The notes: generated by a model from the sequence alone, not told the origin. Counted from the first letter of the stretch, positions 16,713 to 26,001 are shown. The stretch: DNA of 64,000 nucleotides from Mesobacillus boroniphilus (GCF_018424685.1 NZ_QTKX01000003.1:124001-188000), one strand, 5' to 3'. Program-made: numbers and translations.

Positions 16713-16727
16713 TTAATCTCGAAAAGG

Positions 16728-16746
16728 TTACACAAAAATTATACAA
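16728..16746. promoter_or_regulatory. CarH/LitR-type operator copy 3
   Basis: TTACACAAAAATTATACAA, ending 14 bases before the DUF378 start codon, where bound protein would block transcription. Confidence 0.65.
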
Positions 16747-16760
16747 TTGGTGGTGTCAGA

Positions 16761-16958
16761 ATGAAAACTTTAAATTTGGTATCATTAGTATTGCTTATTG
16801 TCGGCGGATTAAATTGGCTATTGGTTGGATTATTTGAATGGGATTTGGTCGGCGGCCTTTTCGGAGGCATGGACAGCCCAATCGCTAAGTTGGTCTACAT
16901 CCTTGTAGGTCTTGCAGCCATTTACAGCATCACACTTTTATCAAAAGTGAATAAATAG
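16761..16958 (+). CDS. DUF378 small membrane protein
   Basis: 65 aa, two membrane segments, with LVLLIVGGLNWLLVGLFEWD typical of DUF378 (YuzA-like) proteins. Function unknown. RBS GGTGGTG. It diverges from the CarH/LitR-type gene and shares its operators, so expression may respond to light or B12. Confidence 0.82.
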   Translation: MKTLNLVSLVLLIVGGLNWLLVGLFEWDLVGGLFGGMDSPIAKLVYILVGLAAIYSITLLSKVNK

Positions 16959-16964
16959 TCATGG

Positions 16965-16996
16965 AAGGCGTACAGAATTGTCTGTACGCCTTTTGT
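16965..16996 (+). terminator. Intrinsic terminator
   Basis: AAGGCGTACAG / CTGTACGCCTTTT arms. Confidence 0.83.
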
Positions 16997-17073
16997 GTGT
17001 CTATGCTTCTTGAATAAAAACGCCAATATGGCTATTCTAGATAAAGGAATCGTCAAAACAGGGGGATAAACCA

Positions 17074-17250
17074 ATGGATAAAAGAGAAATTGAATATAAA
17101 ATCGTCGAACTGAAGGATGAGTATCTGCAGTTACAGCATAATCTCGAAAAATTGGAATCTGTAAAAGGCAATCTGCATCCGCTGGAGAAGCGTCTTGCCG
17201 CAATTGAAGAGGAATTAAGCTCATTGAACACAATGCTTCGTGATATGTAG
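17074..17250 (+). CDS. SE1832-like coiled-coil small protein
   Basis: 58 aa: MDKREIEYKIVELKDEYLQL, then two more heptad-rich stretches ending LSSLNTMLRDM. It would form one long coiled coil. It resembles the SE1832 family of short Bacillales proteins of unknown role. RBS AGGGGG stands upstream of the ATG. Confidence 0.65.
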   Translation: MDKREIEYKIVELKDEYLQLQHNLEKLESVKGNLHPLEKRLAAIEEELSSLNTMLRDM

Positions 17251-17315
17251 AATGACAGGCCTATTCTTTAATTTAAAGGATAGGGCTTCTTTATGAGATA
17301 AAGTAGGGAATCGGA

Positions 17316-17700
17316 AAAGTGTCCGTCATTAAGGACATGACGGACGCAAATAGGTGAAGAACTTGAAAAAATGTCCGTCAACAAGGTTATGACGGACACA
17401 AATCGGTGAAGTAATTGAAAAAGTGTCCGTCATTAAGGCCATGACGGACACAAATCGGTGAAGAACTTGAAAAAATGTCCGTCATCAAGGCTATGATGGA
17501 CACAAATAGGTGAAGAACTTGAAAAAGTGTCCGCCATTAAGGCCATGACGGACACAAATAGGTGAAGAACTTGAAAAAGTGTCCGTCATTAAGGACATTA
17601 CGGACACAAATCGGTGAAGAACTTGAAAAAATGTCCGTCATCAAGGCTATGACGGACAAATATCGATGGGAAAACGGAAAAAGTGTCCGTCGCCAATAAA
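17316..17700. repeat. 52-bp tandem array B (8 units)
   Basis: GTC anchors at 17321, 17373, 17425, 17477, 17529, 17581, 17633 and 17685, exactly 52 bases apart. Each unit holds the inverted repeat GTCCGTCAT-N7-ATGACGGAC and the spacer AAATCGGTGAAGAACTTGAA. The last unit is cut after GTCCGTC. The array sits between the coiled-coil gene and the convergent oxidoreductase gene. Confidence 0.93.
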
Positions 17701-17766
17701 GCTTAGCTTGTAAAACGGTACTCATCCCGGGTAATCCGTCGGTATCATTAATAATGACTTGCTTCT

Positions 17767-18852
17767 TTATTTAACTTCGACTTTTATGCCTTCGCTTGCA
17801 GAGGTCCTAACTGCGTCTAAAACTTTTTGAGTTGCATGTCCTTGTTCGAAATCGGCGAGGTACGGATGTTTCTTTCCGGAAACCAGAGTTTCATGTAGGG
17901 CATCTAATGCCCTTTGAAAGCCGTTATAGTACCTTGCGGCGATCTGCGGCATAGTTGAAGGTGCTTCTATATTTGGTACTAGCTCGACTGCTTCAAAAGG
18001 AGAACTTTCAGCAGAAAGCAGAACCTTTTTGTCATCCAGCATCACAAGTGTGCCTTCCGTTCCGTAAATTTCAAGACGCCATGTGTGATCGGTTTGGCGC
18101 GCCGCAGAAATGAGTTCAAGCGTTACAGTAGTTCCGGTTTTCAAAGTCCCGATAATCTGGAAAGCATCGTCCGCTGTCCGATGTTCAACATTCCCATTAT
18201 CATCAGTCTGAGTAGGGATGTGAACGGGAAGCTGGGCAAACACTTCTTTAAATGTGCTGTTCAACCACCATTGAAGAGCATCGGTCATATGGGAGCCGAT
18301 TGCGCCTAGCATTCCGCCACCCTTTTCCTCCTGGCCCAGCCAGCCGCGAGGTTTTGAAATAAGGCCAGTATAATTCGCAAATGAGCATTGGTAACGGACG
18401 TGCAAAATCTCCCCGAGTTTACCGCCTTCCATGATTTCCTTTACCTTTGTACGAGCCGGAAGAAAGCGGAATTCATGGTTGATCAGGCCAAGTTTTCCTG
18501 CCTTGTCTCTGGCTGATATCATTTCTTTTGCTTCTGAATCATCCAGAGCCATCGGCTTTTCACAGACTACATGAACCCCCTTTTCGAAAGCGGTGACAAC
18601 CATCTCCTTATGTAAATGCACTGCAGAAGCAACGACCACTAAATCGAGAGTCTCCTGTTCGAGCATCTGGCGCCAGTCAGTATAGATATTCTCAATCCCG
18701 CTGGCATTACGTGCTTCCTCAATATTACCCCTTGATACACTTGAAATTGCCACAACCTCGAATCCTTCATGATGGTCCATCATTGGCGCATGAACCCTGG
18801 CACCAAAACCCGTCCCGATTATACCCACTCTAAACTTTTCCAAAAATACCAC
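17767..18852 (-). CDS. Gfo/Idh/MocA family oxidoreductase
   Basis: 361 aa. The N-terminal Rossmann NAD(P) site is VGIIGTGFGARVHAPMM, the family EKP motif is VVCEKPMALDDSEA, and a C-terminal Gfo/Idh domain follows. The class oxidises sugars, inositols or related polyols. Ending WLGQEEKGGGMLGAIGSHMT is the usual GG...GSH catalytic segment. The start is uncertain: GTG at 18852 or TTG at 18843, the latter a few bases after AGGGGTGG. No neighbouring sugar genes point to a substrate. Confidence 0.87.
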   Translation of the reverse strand: MVFLEKFRVGIIGTGFGARVHAPMMDHHEGFEVVAISSVSRGNIEEARNASGIENIYTDWRQMLEQETLDLVVVASAVHLHKEMVVTAFEKGVHVVCEKPMALDDSEAKEMISARDKAGKLGLINHEFRFLPARTKVKEIMEGGKLGEILHVRYQCSFANYTGLISKPRGWLGQEEKGGGMLGAIGSHMTDALQWWLNSTFKEVFAQLPVHIPTQTDDNGNVEHRTADDAFQIIGTLKTGTTVTLELISAARQTDHTWRLEIYGTEGTLVMLDDKKVLLSAESSPFEAVELVPNIEAPSTMPQIAARYYNGFQRALDALHETLVSGKKHPYLADFEQGHATQKVLDAVRTSASEGIKVEVK

Positions 18853-19034
18853 CCCTGTCCAGAATATAGTTTAATAGTAAGTCCAGCAGGGGCGGTATGT
18901 AAATTAATATAAATTAAGAAACAAACTCAATATCTATTCAGGTTTATTCCCTTTTTATTATAAAGCAGGAGGAAAACCAGACAATCAAGGAGAATATGAA
19001 CTGACAATATACTCTAGTATAGTAGGGGGTTATT

Positions 19035-19508
19035 ATGTTAAAAGCTTGCTGGAGAAACTTTCTATATATACTTGAACATAAAATCAATGTTTTAGTTGAA
19101 TGTTGGAATGAAGGTTTATACATACAGGGAATTACTCATGACTTATCAAAATTTAATCCAAAGGAATTTTTACCTTATACGAAAAAATTCTTTTTGGATA
19201 GGAAAATAGATTCTATTGATGAAAAGAAATGGAAGTTTGCCTGGCTCCATCATCAACATAAAAATAAACATCATTGGGAGTATTGGGTAGTTGATCCGAA
19301 TCAAAAACAAGCACTGCCCATGCCGAGAAAATATCTATTAGAGATGGTATGTGATTGGCGTTCATTTTCGAGAAGGTGGGGGAAGAAGGTAAAGCTGTCG
19401 AATCTCAGTCTTTCAGATAAAATGATACTGCATCCTGAAACGAGAGATGCACTTGAAATGATTATTAAGAATGAAAGAAAAGCGAAGTCTAAAGAAACTA
19501 TAGGATAA
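19035..19508 (+). CDS. DUF5662 family protein
   Basis: 157 aa, His-rich: THDLSKFNPKEF, then WLHHQHKNKHHWEYW and MLEMV-type helices. Resembles DUF5662, which looks like a distant HD-type metal site (H-D, H, HH). Catalysis is unproven. RBS TAGGGGG precedes the ATG. A small membrane gene follows 30 bp downstream. Confidence 0.7.
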   Translation: MLKACWRNFLYILEHKINVLVECWNEGLYIQGITHDLSKFNPKEFLPYTKKFFLDRKIDSIDEKKWKFAWLHHQHKNKHHWEYWVVDPNQKQALPMPRKYLLEMVCDWRSFSRRWGKKVKLSNLSLSDKMILHPETRDALEMIIKNERKAKSKETIG

Positions 19509-19538
19509 TTTTTTTAAAAAAATTGAGGCGGGGTTAAT

Positions 19539-19715
19539 ATGAATATTGGGGATCTATTATTTCAGTTAATTTTTTTCATTCTATTGATTGGTATTGTCGC
19601 TGCTGTTTTTTATGCTGTCCGGACACTTGTAATAAAGAAACCTGACAATCAGAAGAGCATTGAGCAAAAACTGGATCAAATAATTGAGCTGCTTGAAAAA
19701 AACAATAAAGAGTAA
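19539..19715 (+). CDS. DUF4083-like small membrane protein
   Basis: 58 aa, MNIGDLLFQLIFFILLIGIV followed by a short cytoplasmic coil IEQKLDQIIELLEK. The start and single-TM-plus-coil layout match DUF4083 proteins. RBS GAGGCGGGG. Function unknown. Confidence 0.62.
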   Translation: MNIGDLLFQLIFFILLIGIVAAVFYAVRTLVIKKPDNQKSIEQKLDQIIELLEKNNKE

Positions 19716-19855
19716 AAACAGTTTACCACCTCACGTTTATATGATTGTATGCTGGCACATGTTATAATGAGGGACTAGGTTAATGATAAATTATATATAA
19801 TTGCACGGATGCCTGAAAAGCCTCCGCCTGGCGATAATATATGGAGGTATAAGAG

Positions 19856-20065
19856 ATGAACAAACGATGGACGATCGGAAAGATTAAAGAGTTTGTGGAG
19901 AACAATTCGGAGAGTAAGCTGCTGACGACAGAGTACCAAGGTTTTTCGCAAAAATTACTATTTAAATGCGGATGCGGCAATAACTTTGAAAAAACCTTCA
20001 AGAAATTTAAGGATAATCACCAGCGTAAATGTGAAGTGTGTCAACCGCCAAAAGCGTCACGTTAA
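19856..20065 (+). CDS. Small zinc-ribbon-like protein
   Basis: 69 aa, with FKCGCGNNFEKTF and RKCEVCQ giving a CxC...CxxC four-cysteine set that could bind zinc. RBS TATGGAGGT. The TTATAAT at about 19761 may be its -10 box. Function unknown; DNA or RNA binding is possible. Confidence 0.55.
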   Translation: MNKRWTIGKIKEFVENNSESKLLTTEYQGFSQKLLFKCGCGNNFEKTFKKFKDNHQRKCEVCQPPKASR

Positions 20066-20237
20066 TTGGATACGAAGTGTAAAAGCTAATTGCTGCCTGG
20101 GGCTCTATTATATGCTGCCAACCAAGGTGGCTTTTTTTTCGTGTGAACCAATGGAAGTGTGGATCATGGAAGGATTAACGCTTCTGTTTGTTGAACTTAT
20201 TTGAAGAAGAGAATCTTACAGGAGCAACAAGATTACT

Positions 20238-20417
20238 ATGAAGAGATATATGCTGAAAAACGACTTTAAGGGTTTGGAAAAAGCTACACAATTCTATTTG
20301 ATTGCGGAATCTGAATTTATCGGAGTCAAAGAGTATGTGCTGCGAACTAGAGACTTGAAAGTCAGGATCTCTATCAATGAAAAAGAACTTCGGGGGAATT
20401 TCATTTTATTGAATTAG
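20238..20417 (+). CDS. Small protein of unknown function, 59 aa
   Basis: MKRYMLKNDFKGLEKATQFY to NEKELRGNFILLN. Its RBS (GGAG) is 13 bases away, so weak. It ends 16 bases before a membrane protein gene and may be in one transcript with it. Not recognised. Confidence 0.42.
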   Translation: MKRYMLKNDFKGLEKATQFYLIAESEFIGVKEYVLRTRDLKVRISINEKELRGNFILLN

Positions 20418-20433
20418 GTAAGGGAGAGCGGAT

Positions 20434-20712
20434 ATGTACTTGTTTTTATCCATACTATTGAGTGTTGTCCTGGGCTATTTTTTACTGGCCATGGGACCAA
20501 TTTTCGGCGGAATTGTTGCTTTTGGAATTATAGCAGGATGTTTATTTAGAGGGGTCTATTTGCTAAATGATATTCGAAAAAGGATTGCGGTAATTTCTCC
20601 TGATGTAAAAGAGGTCCAAGAGCAGGTTCAGGTTCCGGAACTCGTTCCCGAGCATTTGAAAAGCCCGAGTGCATATAAAAAATATCTGGAAGGAAAGCAA
20701 GGAAGTCGATAA
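20434..20712 (+). CDS. Small membrane protein, unknown
   Basis: 92 aa, two N-terminal hydrophobic helices (FLSILLSVVLGYFLLAMGPI and a second to about residue 45) and a soluble C-terminal tail, VPEHLKSPSAYKKYLEG. RBS AGGGAGAGCGG. A TTG-started membrane gene follows 18 bp later. Confidence 0.6.
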   Translation: MYLFLSILLSVVLGYFLLAMGPIFGGIVAFGIIAGCLFRGVYLLNDIRKRIAVISPDVKEVQEQVQVPELVPEHLKSPSAYKKYLEGKQGSR

Positions 20713-20730
20713 AAAAGTGGAGGGATCTGA

Positions 20731-21111
20731 TTGCAATTCACAGAAATAGTGGTTTTTGCGATTGTCTGGGGAGGATTGATGACTTATTTCCTGATTCCTT
20801 TCGACAATAAAATTAGTATAGAAGGGACGTTCCCCAAAGCTTTTATGGTGAGTTTAAAGAAACAGGTTTTTCACAAAAAGGCTATTCTTGCTTTCGCATT
20901 GTTATTGGTCACTTTAATCACTATATGGTCAGATTTTAAATCGGCTGTAGTATATGACATACTCCACGGAATCACTAGAGAATCTGCAGCGGATCCACAG
21001 GAGCAGGCAATCTTTTATATGATAAGCGTAATGATATATGCCGCACTTCTCTATCTCTTTTTGGCAGTCAGGTGGACCGTTAAAGCAGTAAAGGCAGCAA
21101 AAATAGATTAA
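20731..21111 (+). CDS. Membrane protein, unknown, TTG start
   Basis: 126 aa with three or four hydrophobic segments (IVVFAIVWGGLMTYFLIPF near the start, and LLYLFLAVRWTVKAVKAAKI at the end). The TTG at 20731 is preceded by GTGGAGGG. Likely one unit with the preceding small membrane gene. Family not recognised. Confidence 0.58.
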   Translation: MQFTEIVVFAIVWGGLMTYFLIPFDNKISIEGTFPKAFMVSLKKQVFHKKAILAFALLLVTLITIWSDFKSAVVYDILHGITRESAADPQEQAIFYMISVMIYAALLYLFLAVRWTVKAVKAAKID

Positions 21112-21206
21112 GTGACTGGAGAGATAATCGTTTTAAAAGAAACCATAATAATAGTAAACAATTTTGTCCTTATATAATGAGGACTCAAAATAAGGAGAGT
21201 ATTAAT

Positions 21207-21773
21207 ATGGCTAATGGAAATAAAGAGTTATCACGGGAACAGCAGGAAGAACTGCTTGGAGTTTTGAAAGCCCGATTTGAGAAAAATATGGACCGACATG
21301 AGGGTCTTGATTGCACAAAAGTGCTGGCTAAACTTGAAGATAACACTGAAAAATTATGGTCGCTCAATGAGATGGAATCAACTGGCGGGGAACCGGATGT
21401 TGTTGGTTTTGATCCAGAGACGGGTGAATACATTTTTTATGATTGTTCAGCGGAAAGTCCTAAAGGCCGCAGAAGTCTTTGCTACGATCGTGAAGCACTC
21501 GAGGCAAGGAAAAAACACAAACCTGAAAATAGCGTTATGGATATGGCAACTGCGATGGGCATTGAACTTTTAACGGAAGAACAATACCGGGAGCTGCAGA
21601 AACTAGGGAATTTCGATCTGAAAACGTCGAGCTGGGTGCAAACGCCTGAGAATATTAGAAAACTTGGCGGGGCTCTCTTTTGTGACCGTCGTTATGACAC
21701 TGTTTTTGTGTACCACAATGGTGCAGATTCCTACTATGCTGCAAGGGGATTCCGTGGCTCGCTAAGGGTCTAA
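21207..21773 (+). CDS. DUF4256 family protein
   Basis: 188 aa. Contains EPDVVGFDPETGEYIFYDCS, ESPKGRRSLCYDREALEARK and ALFCDRRYDTVFVYHNGADS, which match DUF4256, a soluble family of unknown function. The ATG at 21207 follows AAGGAGAG; the ATG at 21177 lacks an RBS. Confidence 0.8.
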   Translation: MANGNKELSREQQEELLGVLKARFEKNMDRHEGLDCTKVLAKLEDNTEKLWSLNEMESTGGEPDVVGFDPETGEYIFYDCSAESPKGRRSLCYDREALEARKKHKPENSVMDMATAMGIELLTEEQYRELQKLGNFDLKTSSWVQTPENIRKLGGALFCDRRYDTVFVYHNGADSYYAARGFRGSLRV

Positions 21774-21810
21774 ATCTTTTTATAAAGTTTATTGAGGGTG
21801 AGGTAAAAAA

Positions 21811-22086
21811 ATGAATTCCATTATAATTAAGAGACTCACTAATTTAGGTTCTTTTGTTGTTATCGCCGGTCTAATATTAATATTTCTAAGTGATTATTTT
21901 GGAACACTAATAGCCGATAGTTGGATAATGGCACAAGGTGGTTCAGCAGACGCTTCTACTTATCAATTTAAAGTGAAAGTAAATACAGATAAGTTTATTA
22001 TACCTGGAAGCATCCTTTTTGGAATTGGGGTTTCTACCCTGGTTTATACTTATTACAAGCTGTTTAATCTTAATGAGAATAGTTAA
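21811..22086 (+). CDS. Small membrane protein, unknown
   Basis: 91 aa, two hydrophobic helices (FVVIAGLILIFLSDYFGTLI and GSILFGIGVSTLVYTYY) with a soluble loop between. RBS GAGGGTGAGG. No family recognised. Confidence 0.58.
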   Translation: MNSIIIKRLTNLGSFVVIAGLILIFLSDYFGTLIADSWIMAQGGSADASTYQFKVKVNTDKFIIPGSILFGIGVSTLVYTYYKLFNLNENS

Positions 22087-22254
22087 AACTAACGAGTCTA
22101 AAGTTGAATAAGCTATACATTGAGACTGTGCTCAGAGTTATTAAATACTCTGGGCATTTTTTGTTTTTAGTTACTCTGCTTAGCATTCCATGTTTCACAT
22201 TACCTCCTCCTGGGAAGATGAAAATATTAGGTCGTATGATAGGAGGTTTCGGAA

Positions 22255-23040
22255 ATGGCTAAAACGATATTTATCACGGGTGCTGGAAGCGGGCTCGGAA
22301 GGGGGGCTTCTCTGGGGCTTGCGAAGAAGGGCAACCGTGTGATTGCGACCACTGAACTGACTTCCCAGAAGACGGATCTTATGAGGGAAGCTGAGGAGCA
22401 GGGACTTGATATGGAAGTGTTTAAGCTTGATATAAAAAATGAGCGGGATCGTGAACAAATCAAAGAGTATGATTTTGATGTGTTTGTCGCGAATGCGGCG
22501 ATCAATGAAGGAGGTCCGCTGGCTGAGGTGCCGATGGACCGGATTCGGGCACTTTTTGAAGTGAATGTTTTCTCGACGCTGGAAACTGTGCAAATTGCAG
22601 CTAAAAAGCTAGTGGAAAAAAGAAGTGGAAAAATCGTCTTCATGAGCTCGATGGCTGGTATTTCTGCAACACCGTATGTTGGGCCATATACGGCAACAAA
22701 GCATGCTATCGAGGGAATCGCACAAACATTGAAGTCGGAGCTTGCGGATTTCAATGTGAAAGTAGCAACGATTAACCCGGGAGCATTCGAAACGGGCTTC
22801 AACAAGCGAGCTGCCGAGGAAAAGTGGAAGTGGTACGATGAGGAGAATAATTTTACCCGGAAAGAGGACATGGAAAAGCAGGAGGATGGATTAAAAAACC
22901 AATTCGATCCTGAGGATATGATTGCGAAAATGGTAGAAATCATCCCTGCAGATCACCATAAATTCCGTACGGTTTATCCAGAAGAGACGGAACAGCAACT
23001 CAAAAAGACGCAAGAAGAAAGATGGACGATGGAAATATAA
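22255..23040 (+). CDS. Short-chain dehydrogenase/reductase (SDR)
   Basis: 261 aa, classical SDR: cofactor loop TGAGSGLGRGASLGLAKKGN, NAA in FVANAAINEG, and catalytic YxxxK in YVGPYTATKHAIEG, with the Ser in FMSSMAG. The Gly pattern and basic residue after it favour NADP(H). RBS TAGGAGG. Stand-alone gene; substrate not predictable. Confidence 0.88.
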   Translation: MAKTIFITGAGSGLGRGASLGLAKKGNRVIATTELTSQKTDLMREAEEQGLDMEVFKLDIKNERDREQIKEYDFDVFVANAAINEGGPLAEVPMDRIRALFEVNVFSTLETVQIAAKKLVEKRSGKIVFMSSMAGISATPYVGPYTATKHAIEGIAQTLKSELADFNVKVATINPGAFETGFNKRAAEEKWKWYDEENNFTRKEDMEKQEDGLKNQFDPEDMIAKMVEIIPADHHKFRTVYPEETEQQLKKTQEERWTMEI

Positions 23041-23054
23041 CAGTGGAGATAAGG

Positions 23055-23082
23055 AGCCTGGCATTTGCTGAGTGCCAGGCTA
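23055..23082 (+). terminator. Weak intrinsic terminator
   Basis: AGCCTGGCA / TGCCAGGCT arms, but only a short T stretch follows. Confidence 0.5.
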
Positions 23083-23178
23083 TTTCATATGATGGAACTT
23101 CCATCATATTCAACGTGTATAGGTTGTATGTTGTGGTATAGCTTTATGTAGCCTGAAATATTCCAAGGAGGGGAGACG

Positions 23179-24996
23179 ATGGCGAAAAAATCGAATGAGC
23201 GGATGAAAAGGCACGATGTGGATGAAAAGCAGACATGGGACTTAACGGCTCTTTTTGAAACGAAGAGTGACTGGGAGAAGGAGCTGAAGGCGGTCAAGGG
23301 TGATTTGCCGGAAGTCACTAAGTATAAGGGGAAGCTTGGCGATAGTGCAGGTGAGCTGCTGGAATGCCTAGAGGCTAAGGAGAAGCTGTTGGAGCGATTT
23401 AACCTTGTTTCGATGTATGCTAATCTGCGGCAATCCGTCGACCATACTGATCCGGAAAGGCAGAAGGATGCGGCAATTTCGGCGGATGTCCAGTCAAAAG
23501 TCAATTCGGAACTGTCGTTTGTCGAGACGGAAATCATCAAGCTCCCGGATGGGAAAATAAATCAGTTTTTAGAAGAGGAGCCAGGATTGGACCCCTTCAA
23601 AAAATACTTGAGCGATTTACAGGATCGCAAGCCTCACGCTCTCGGAGAGGAAACAGAGGAAACGCTCGCGGCGTTAGGGTCGCTCTTCAGTTCTCCGTAC
23701 AATGTTTATAGTCGAGGCAAATTATCTGACATGCAGTTCGATTCTTTTATCGATGACGAGGGAAATGAAATTCCTCTTTCATTTGCTCTCTATTCAGGCA
23801 AATACGTGGCTTCGCCGTCAGCAGCCGTACGCCGAAATTCATATGAATCTTTTAACAAGACATTGAACCACTATAAGCATACGTTTGCGGCAACCTATGC
23901 GACTCAGGTGAATCAGGAGGTGGCGATGGCCAGGCTCAGGAACTATGATTCTGTGACCGATATGCTGTTAGATGATCAGCAGGTCACCCGGGAGATGTAT
24001 GATAACCAGCTGGACATCATCCAGGAGGAGCTCGCCCCACATATGAGGCGTTATGCGAATTTGAAAAAACGAGTTTTAGGACTGGATAAGATGACGAATG
24101 CAGATCTTAAAGCGCCGCTCGATCCGGATTATAAAATAGAGACCAGCTATGATGAGGCGGCTGAAACGGTCCAGGAAGCACTTGAAATCATGGGGCCGGA
24201 GTACAGTAAGATGATCAAGACGGCTCTATCCGAGAGATGGGTTGATTATGCTGATAATGTTGGGAAAAGCACGGGTGCTTTTTGCTCGAGTCCATATGGC
24301 ACACATCCTTACGTTTTGATGACCTGGCCGGATACGATGCGCGGTGCGTTCACGCTTGCACATGAATTGGGGCATGCCGGACATTTCTACCTGGCAGGAA
24401 AGAATCAACGAATGACCAATACCCGGCCATCGAGATATTTTATCGAAGCGCCATCAACGATGAATGAAATGCTGCTCGGAAACTACCTGTTGTCGAATAC
24501 AAAGGACAAGCGGAAAAGGCGTTGGGTCATCCTCCAGCTATTAGGGACGTATTATCATAATTTTGTCACCCACCTGCTGGAGGGAGAGCTTCAGCGAAGG
24601 GTCTACAAGCTGGCCGAAGAAGGAGAGCCGTTGACAGCGAGCTTATTGTCTAAGCTAAAGCTGGAGGTCCTTGAAAACTTCTGGGGAGACTCCGTTGAAA
24701 TGGACGAAGGAGCCGGACTGACCTGGATGCACCAGCCGCATTACTATATGGGCTTGTATCCGTATACGTATTCAGCCGGGTTGACGGTCTCAACCCTTGT
24801 GTCTCAGAGGATTTTGGACGAAGGAGAGCCGGCTGTTGAACAATGGCTTGACGTTTTGAGGGCTGGCGGAACGTTGAAGCCATTGGATTTAATCAAAAAG
24901 GCAGGAGTCGATATGTCCAAGCCTGAGCAAATCCGTGAGGCAGTCGCTTATGTCGGTAAACTGATCACCGAGCTGGAAGAAAGCTTCGTGGAATAA
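23179..24996 (+). CDS. pepF: Oligoendopeptidase F, M3B metallopeptidase
   Basis: 605 aa. The zinc site HELGH lies at residues 395-399 (FTLAHELGHAGHFYL), with the third ligand Glu in the following helix (RYFIEAPSTMNEMLL). Length and the C-terminal Tyr-rich substrate pocket (HQPHYYMGLYPYTYSAGLTV) match PepF/YjbG-type enzymes, which cut peptides of about 7-17 residues in the cytosol. RBS AAGGAGGGG. It stands alone. Confidence 0.93.
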   Translation: MAKKSNERMKRHDVDEKQTWDLTALFETKSDWEKELKAVKGDLPEVTKYKGKLGDSAGELLECLEAKEKLLERFNLVSMYANLRQSVDHTDPERQKDAAISADVQSKVNSELSFVETEIIKLPDGKINQFLEEEPGLDPFKKYLSDLQDRKPHALGEETEETLAALGSLFSSPYNVYSRGKLSDMQFDSFIDDEGNEIPLSFALYSGKYVASPSAAVRRNSYESFNKTLNHYKHTFAATYATQVNQEVAMARLRNYDSVTDMLLDDQQVTREMYDNQLDIIQEELAPHMRRYANLKKRVLGLDKMTNADLKAPLDPDYKIETSYDEAAETVQEALEIMGPEYSKMIKTALSERWVDYADNVGKSTGAFCSSPYGTHPYVLMTWPDTMRGAFTLAHELGHAGHFYLAGKNQRMTNTRPSRYFIEAPSTMNEMLLGNYLLSNTKDKRKRRWVILQLLGTYYHNFVTHLLEGELQRRVYKLAEEGEPLTASLLSKLKLEVLENFWGDSVEMDEGAGLTWMHQPHYYMGLYPYTYSAGLTVSTLVSQRILDEGEPAVEQWLDVLRAGGTLKPLDLIKKAGVDMSKPEQIREAVAYVGKLITELEESFVE

Positions 24997-25005
24997 TGCT
25001 TTATA

Positions 25006-25038
25006 AAAATGGCCGGATCCTCTGTCAGGATTCGGCCG
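25006..25038 (-). terminator. Intrinsic terminator of the amidase gene
   Basis: GGCCGGATCC / GGATTCGGCC arms; on the minus strand ATTTTTAT follows. Confidence 0.6.
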
Positions 25039-25049
25039 TGGATTACATA

Positions 25050-25844
25050 TTAATCAGTCACAATAAAAGCATCGATTCCCTGACTCTCGATCTCCCGGAC
25101 GCGAGTTTCGGCGTTTTCGCGGCTTGAAAAAGCACCAGCTTGTACACGGTACCAAGTTTCGCCGGAAATCGTTGCCGTTGCGACAAAGCTCTCAATGCCT
25201 CTTGATTGAAGGAATGCTACACGATTGTCTGCATTTTCTCTGTCCTTAAAAGAACCGGCAATCACTTTATAAAGTGTTCCCCGATCATCATTTTGTTTTG
25301 GAGTAAGATTGAATGCTTTTGCAATCCCAATCGCGTGTCCCTGGGCAACATCTCGACGCCAGGCTTCCTGCTTGATCAGCTCGGCGTCATGCGCATTATC
25401 GATGAAGCCATTCTCGGAGAGCATTGCATCCATCGTTGTTTCGCGAAGCACGTGAAAATCTGCTTTCTTCTTGCCGCGGTCATCGAGTTGATTCAGCTTC
25501 ATTACCTCTGTATGGATGATGTCACGGTATTTAGCTGTAGCAGAGCTGTCAGATAGGCTGCTGTGGATGTAATCCTCATATCCCTGGGCAGAGCCATTAA
25601 AAGCGTTGATGTGAATCGACATATAAAAATCAGCGCCCCAGGCATTTGCCTCATCCGTCCTCTGGCTCAAACTTTTTGTTATATCGCTTGTCCGACTCAT
25701 CCTGACATCAATATTTTCATAGTTATTTTCGAGGATGGAGCGGATTTTCAGGGCGATATCCAGGGCCAAATTCTTTTCCTGAAGACCATTTCCCTGTGCG
25801 CCAGGATCCGAGCCGCCATGGCCTGGATCTAAATATAGTTTCAT
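25050..25844 (-). CDS. cwlC: N-acetylmuramoyl-L-alanine amidase with two SPOR repeats (CwlC/CwlV type)
   Basis: 264 aa. Amidase_3 domain at residues 1-180: zinc ligands in LDPGHGGSDPGAQGNGLQEK and SIHINAF, and the catalytic Glu in MLSENGFID. Two SPOR repeats follow, starting LYKVIAGSFKDRENADNRVA and WYRVQAGAFSSRENAETRVR. There is no signal peptide, as in the B. subtilis mother-cell lytic enzyme CwlC, which helps free the mature spore. A sigma-K-like promoter lies upstream. RBS AAGGAGGAG. Symbol by close resemblance in domain order and sequence. Confidence 0.88.
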   Translation of the reverse strand: MKLYLDPGHGGSDPGAQGNGLQEKNLALDIALKIRSILENNYENIDVRMSRTSDITKSLSQRTDEANAWGADFYMSIHINAFNGSAQGYEDYIHSSLSDSSATAKYRDIIHTEVMKLNQLDDRGKKKADFHVLRETTMDAMLSENGFIDNAHDAELIKQEAWRRDVAQGHAIGIAKAFNLTPKQNDDRGTLYKVIAGSFKDRENADNRVAFLQSRGIESFVATATISGETWYRVQAGAFSSRENAETRVREIESQGIDAFIVTD

Positions 25845-25876
25845 TGAATCTCCTCCTTATTAATGGTTGTTCCATA

Positions 25877-25905
25877 TAGGATATGTAGGAGAAAAGTATT
25901 GGTAC
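25877..25905 (-). promoter_or_regulatory. Sigma-K-like promoter of the amidase gene
   Basis: On the minus strand CATATCCTA (consensus CATANNNTA) with TACC about 15 bases upstream. This places the start about 25 bases before the RBS. Confidence 0.5.
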
Positions 25906-26001
25906 GGGTGCATGTCCCGGGATGGAAGAGCTATTTTAATTATTACGGAACATTTGATTGTTTAAATCGTAAAGTTAATAAGTCTACATATGTGAGGTGA
26001 T

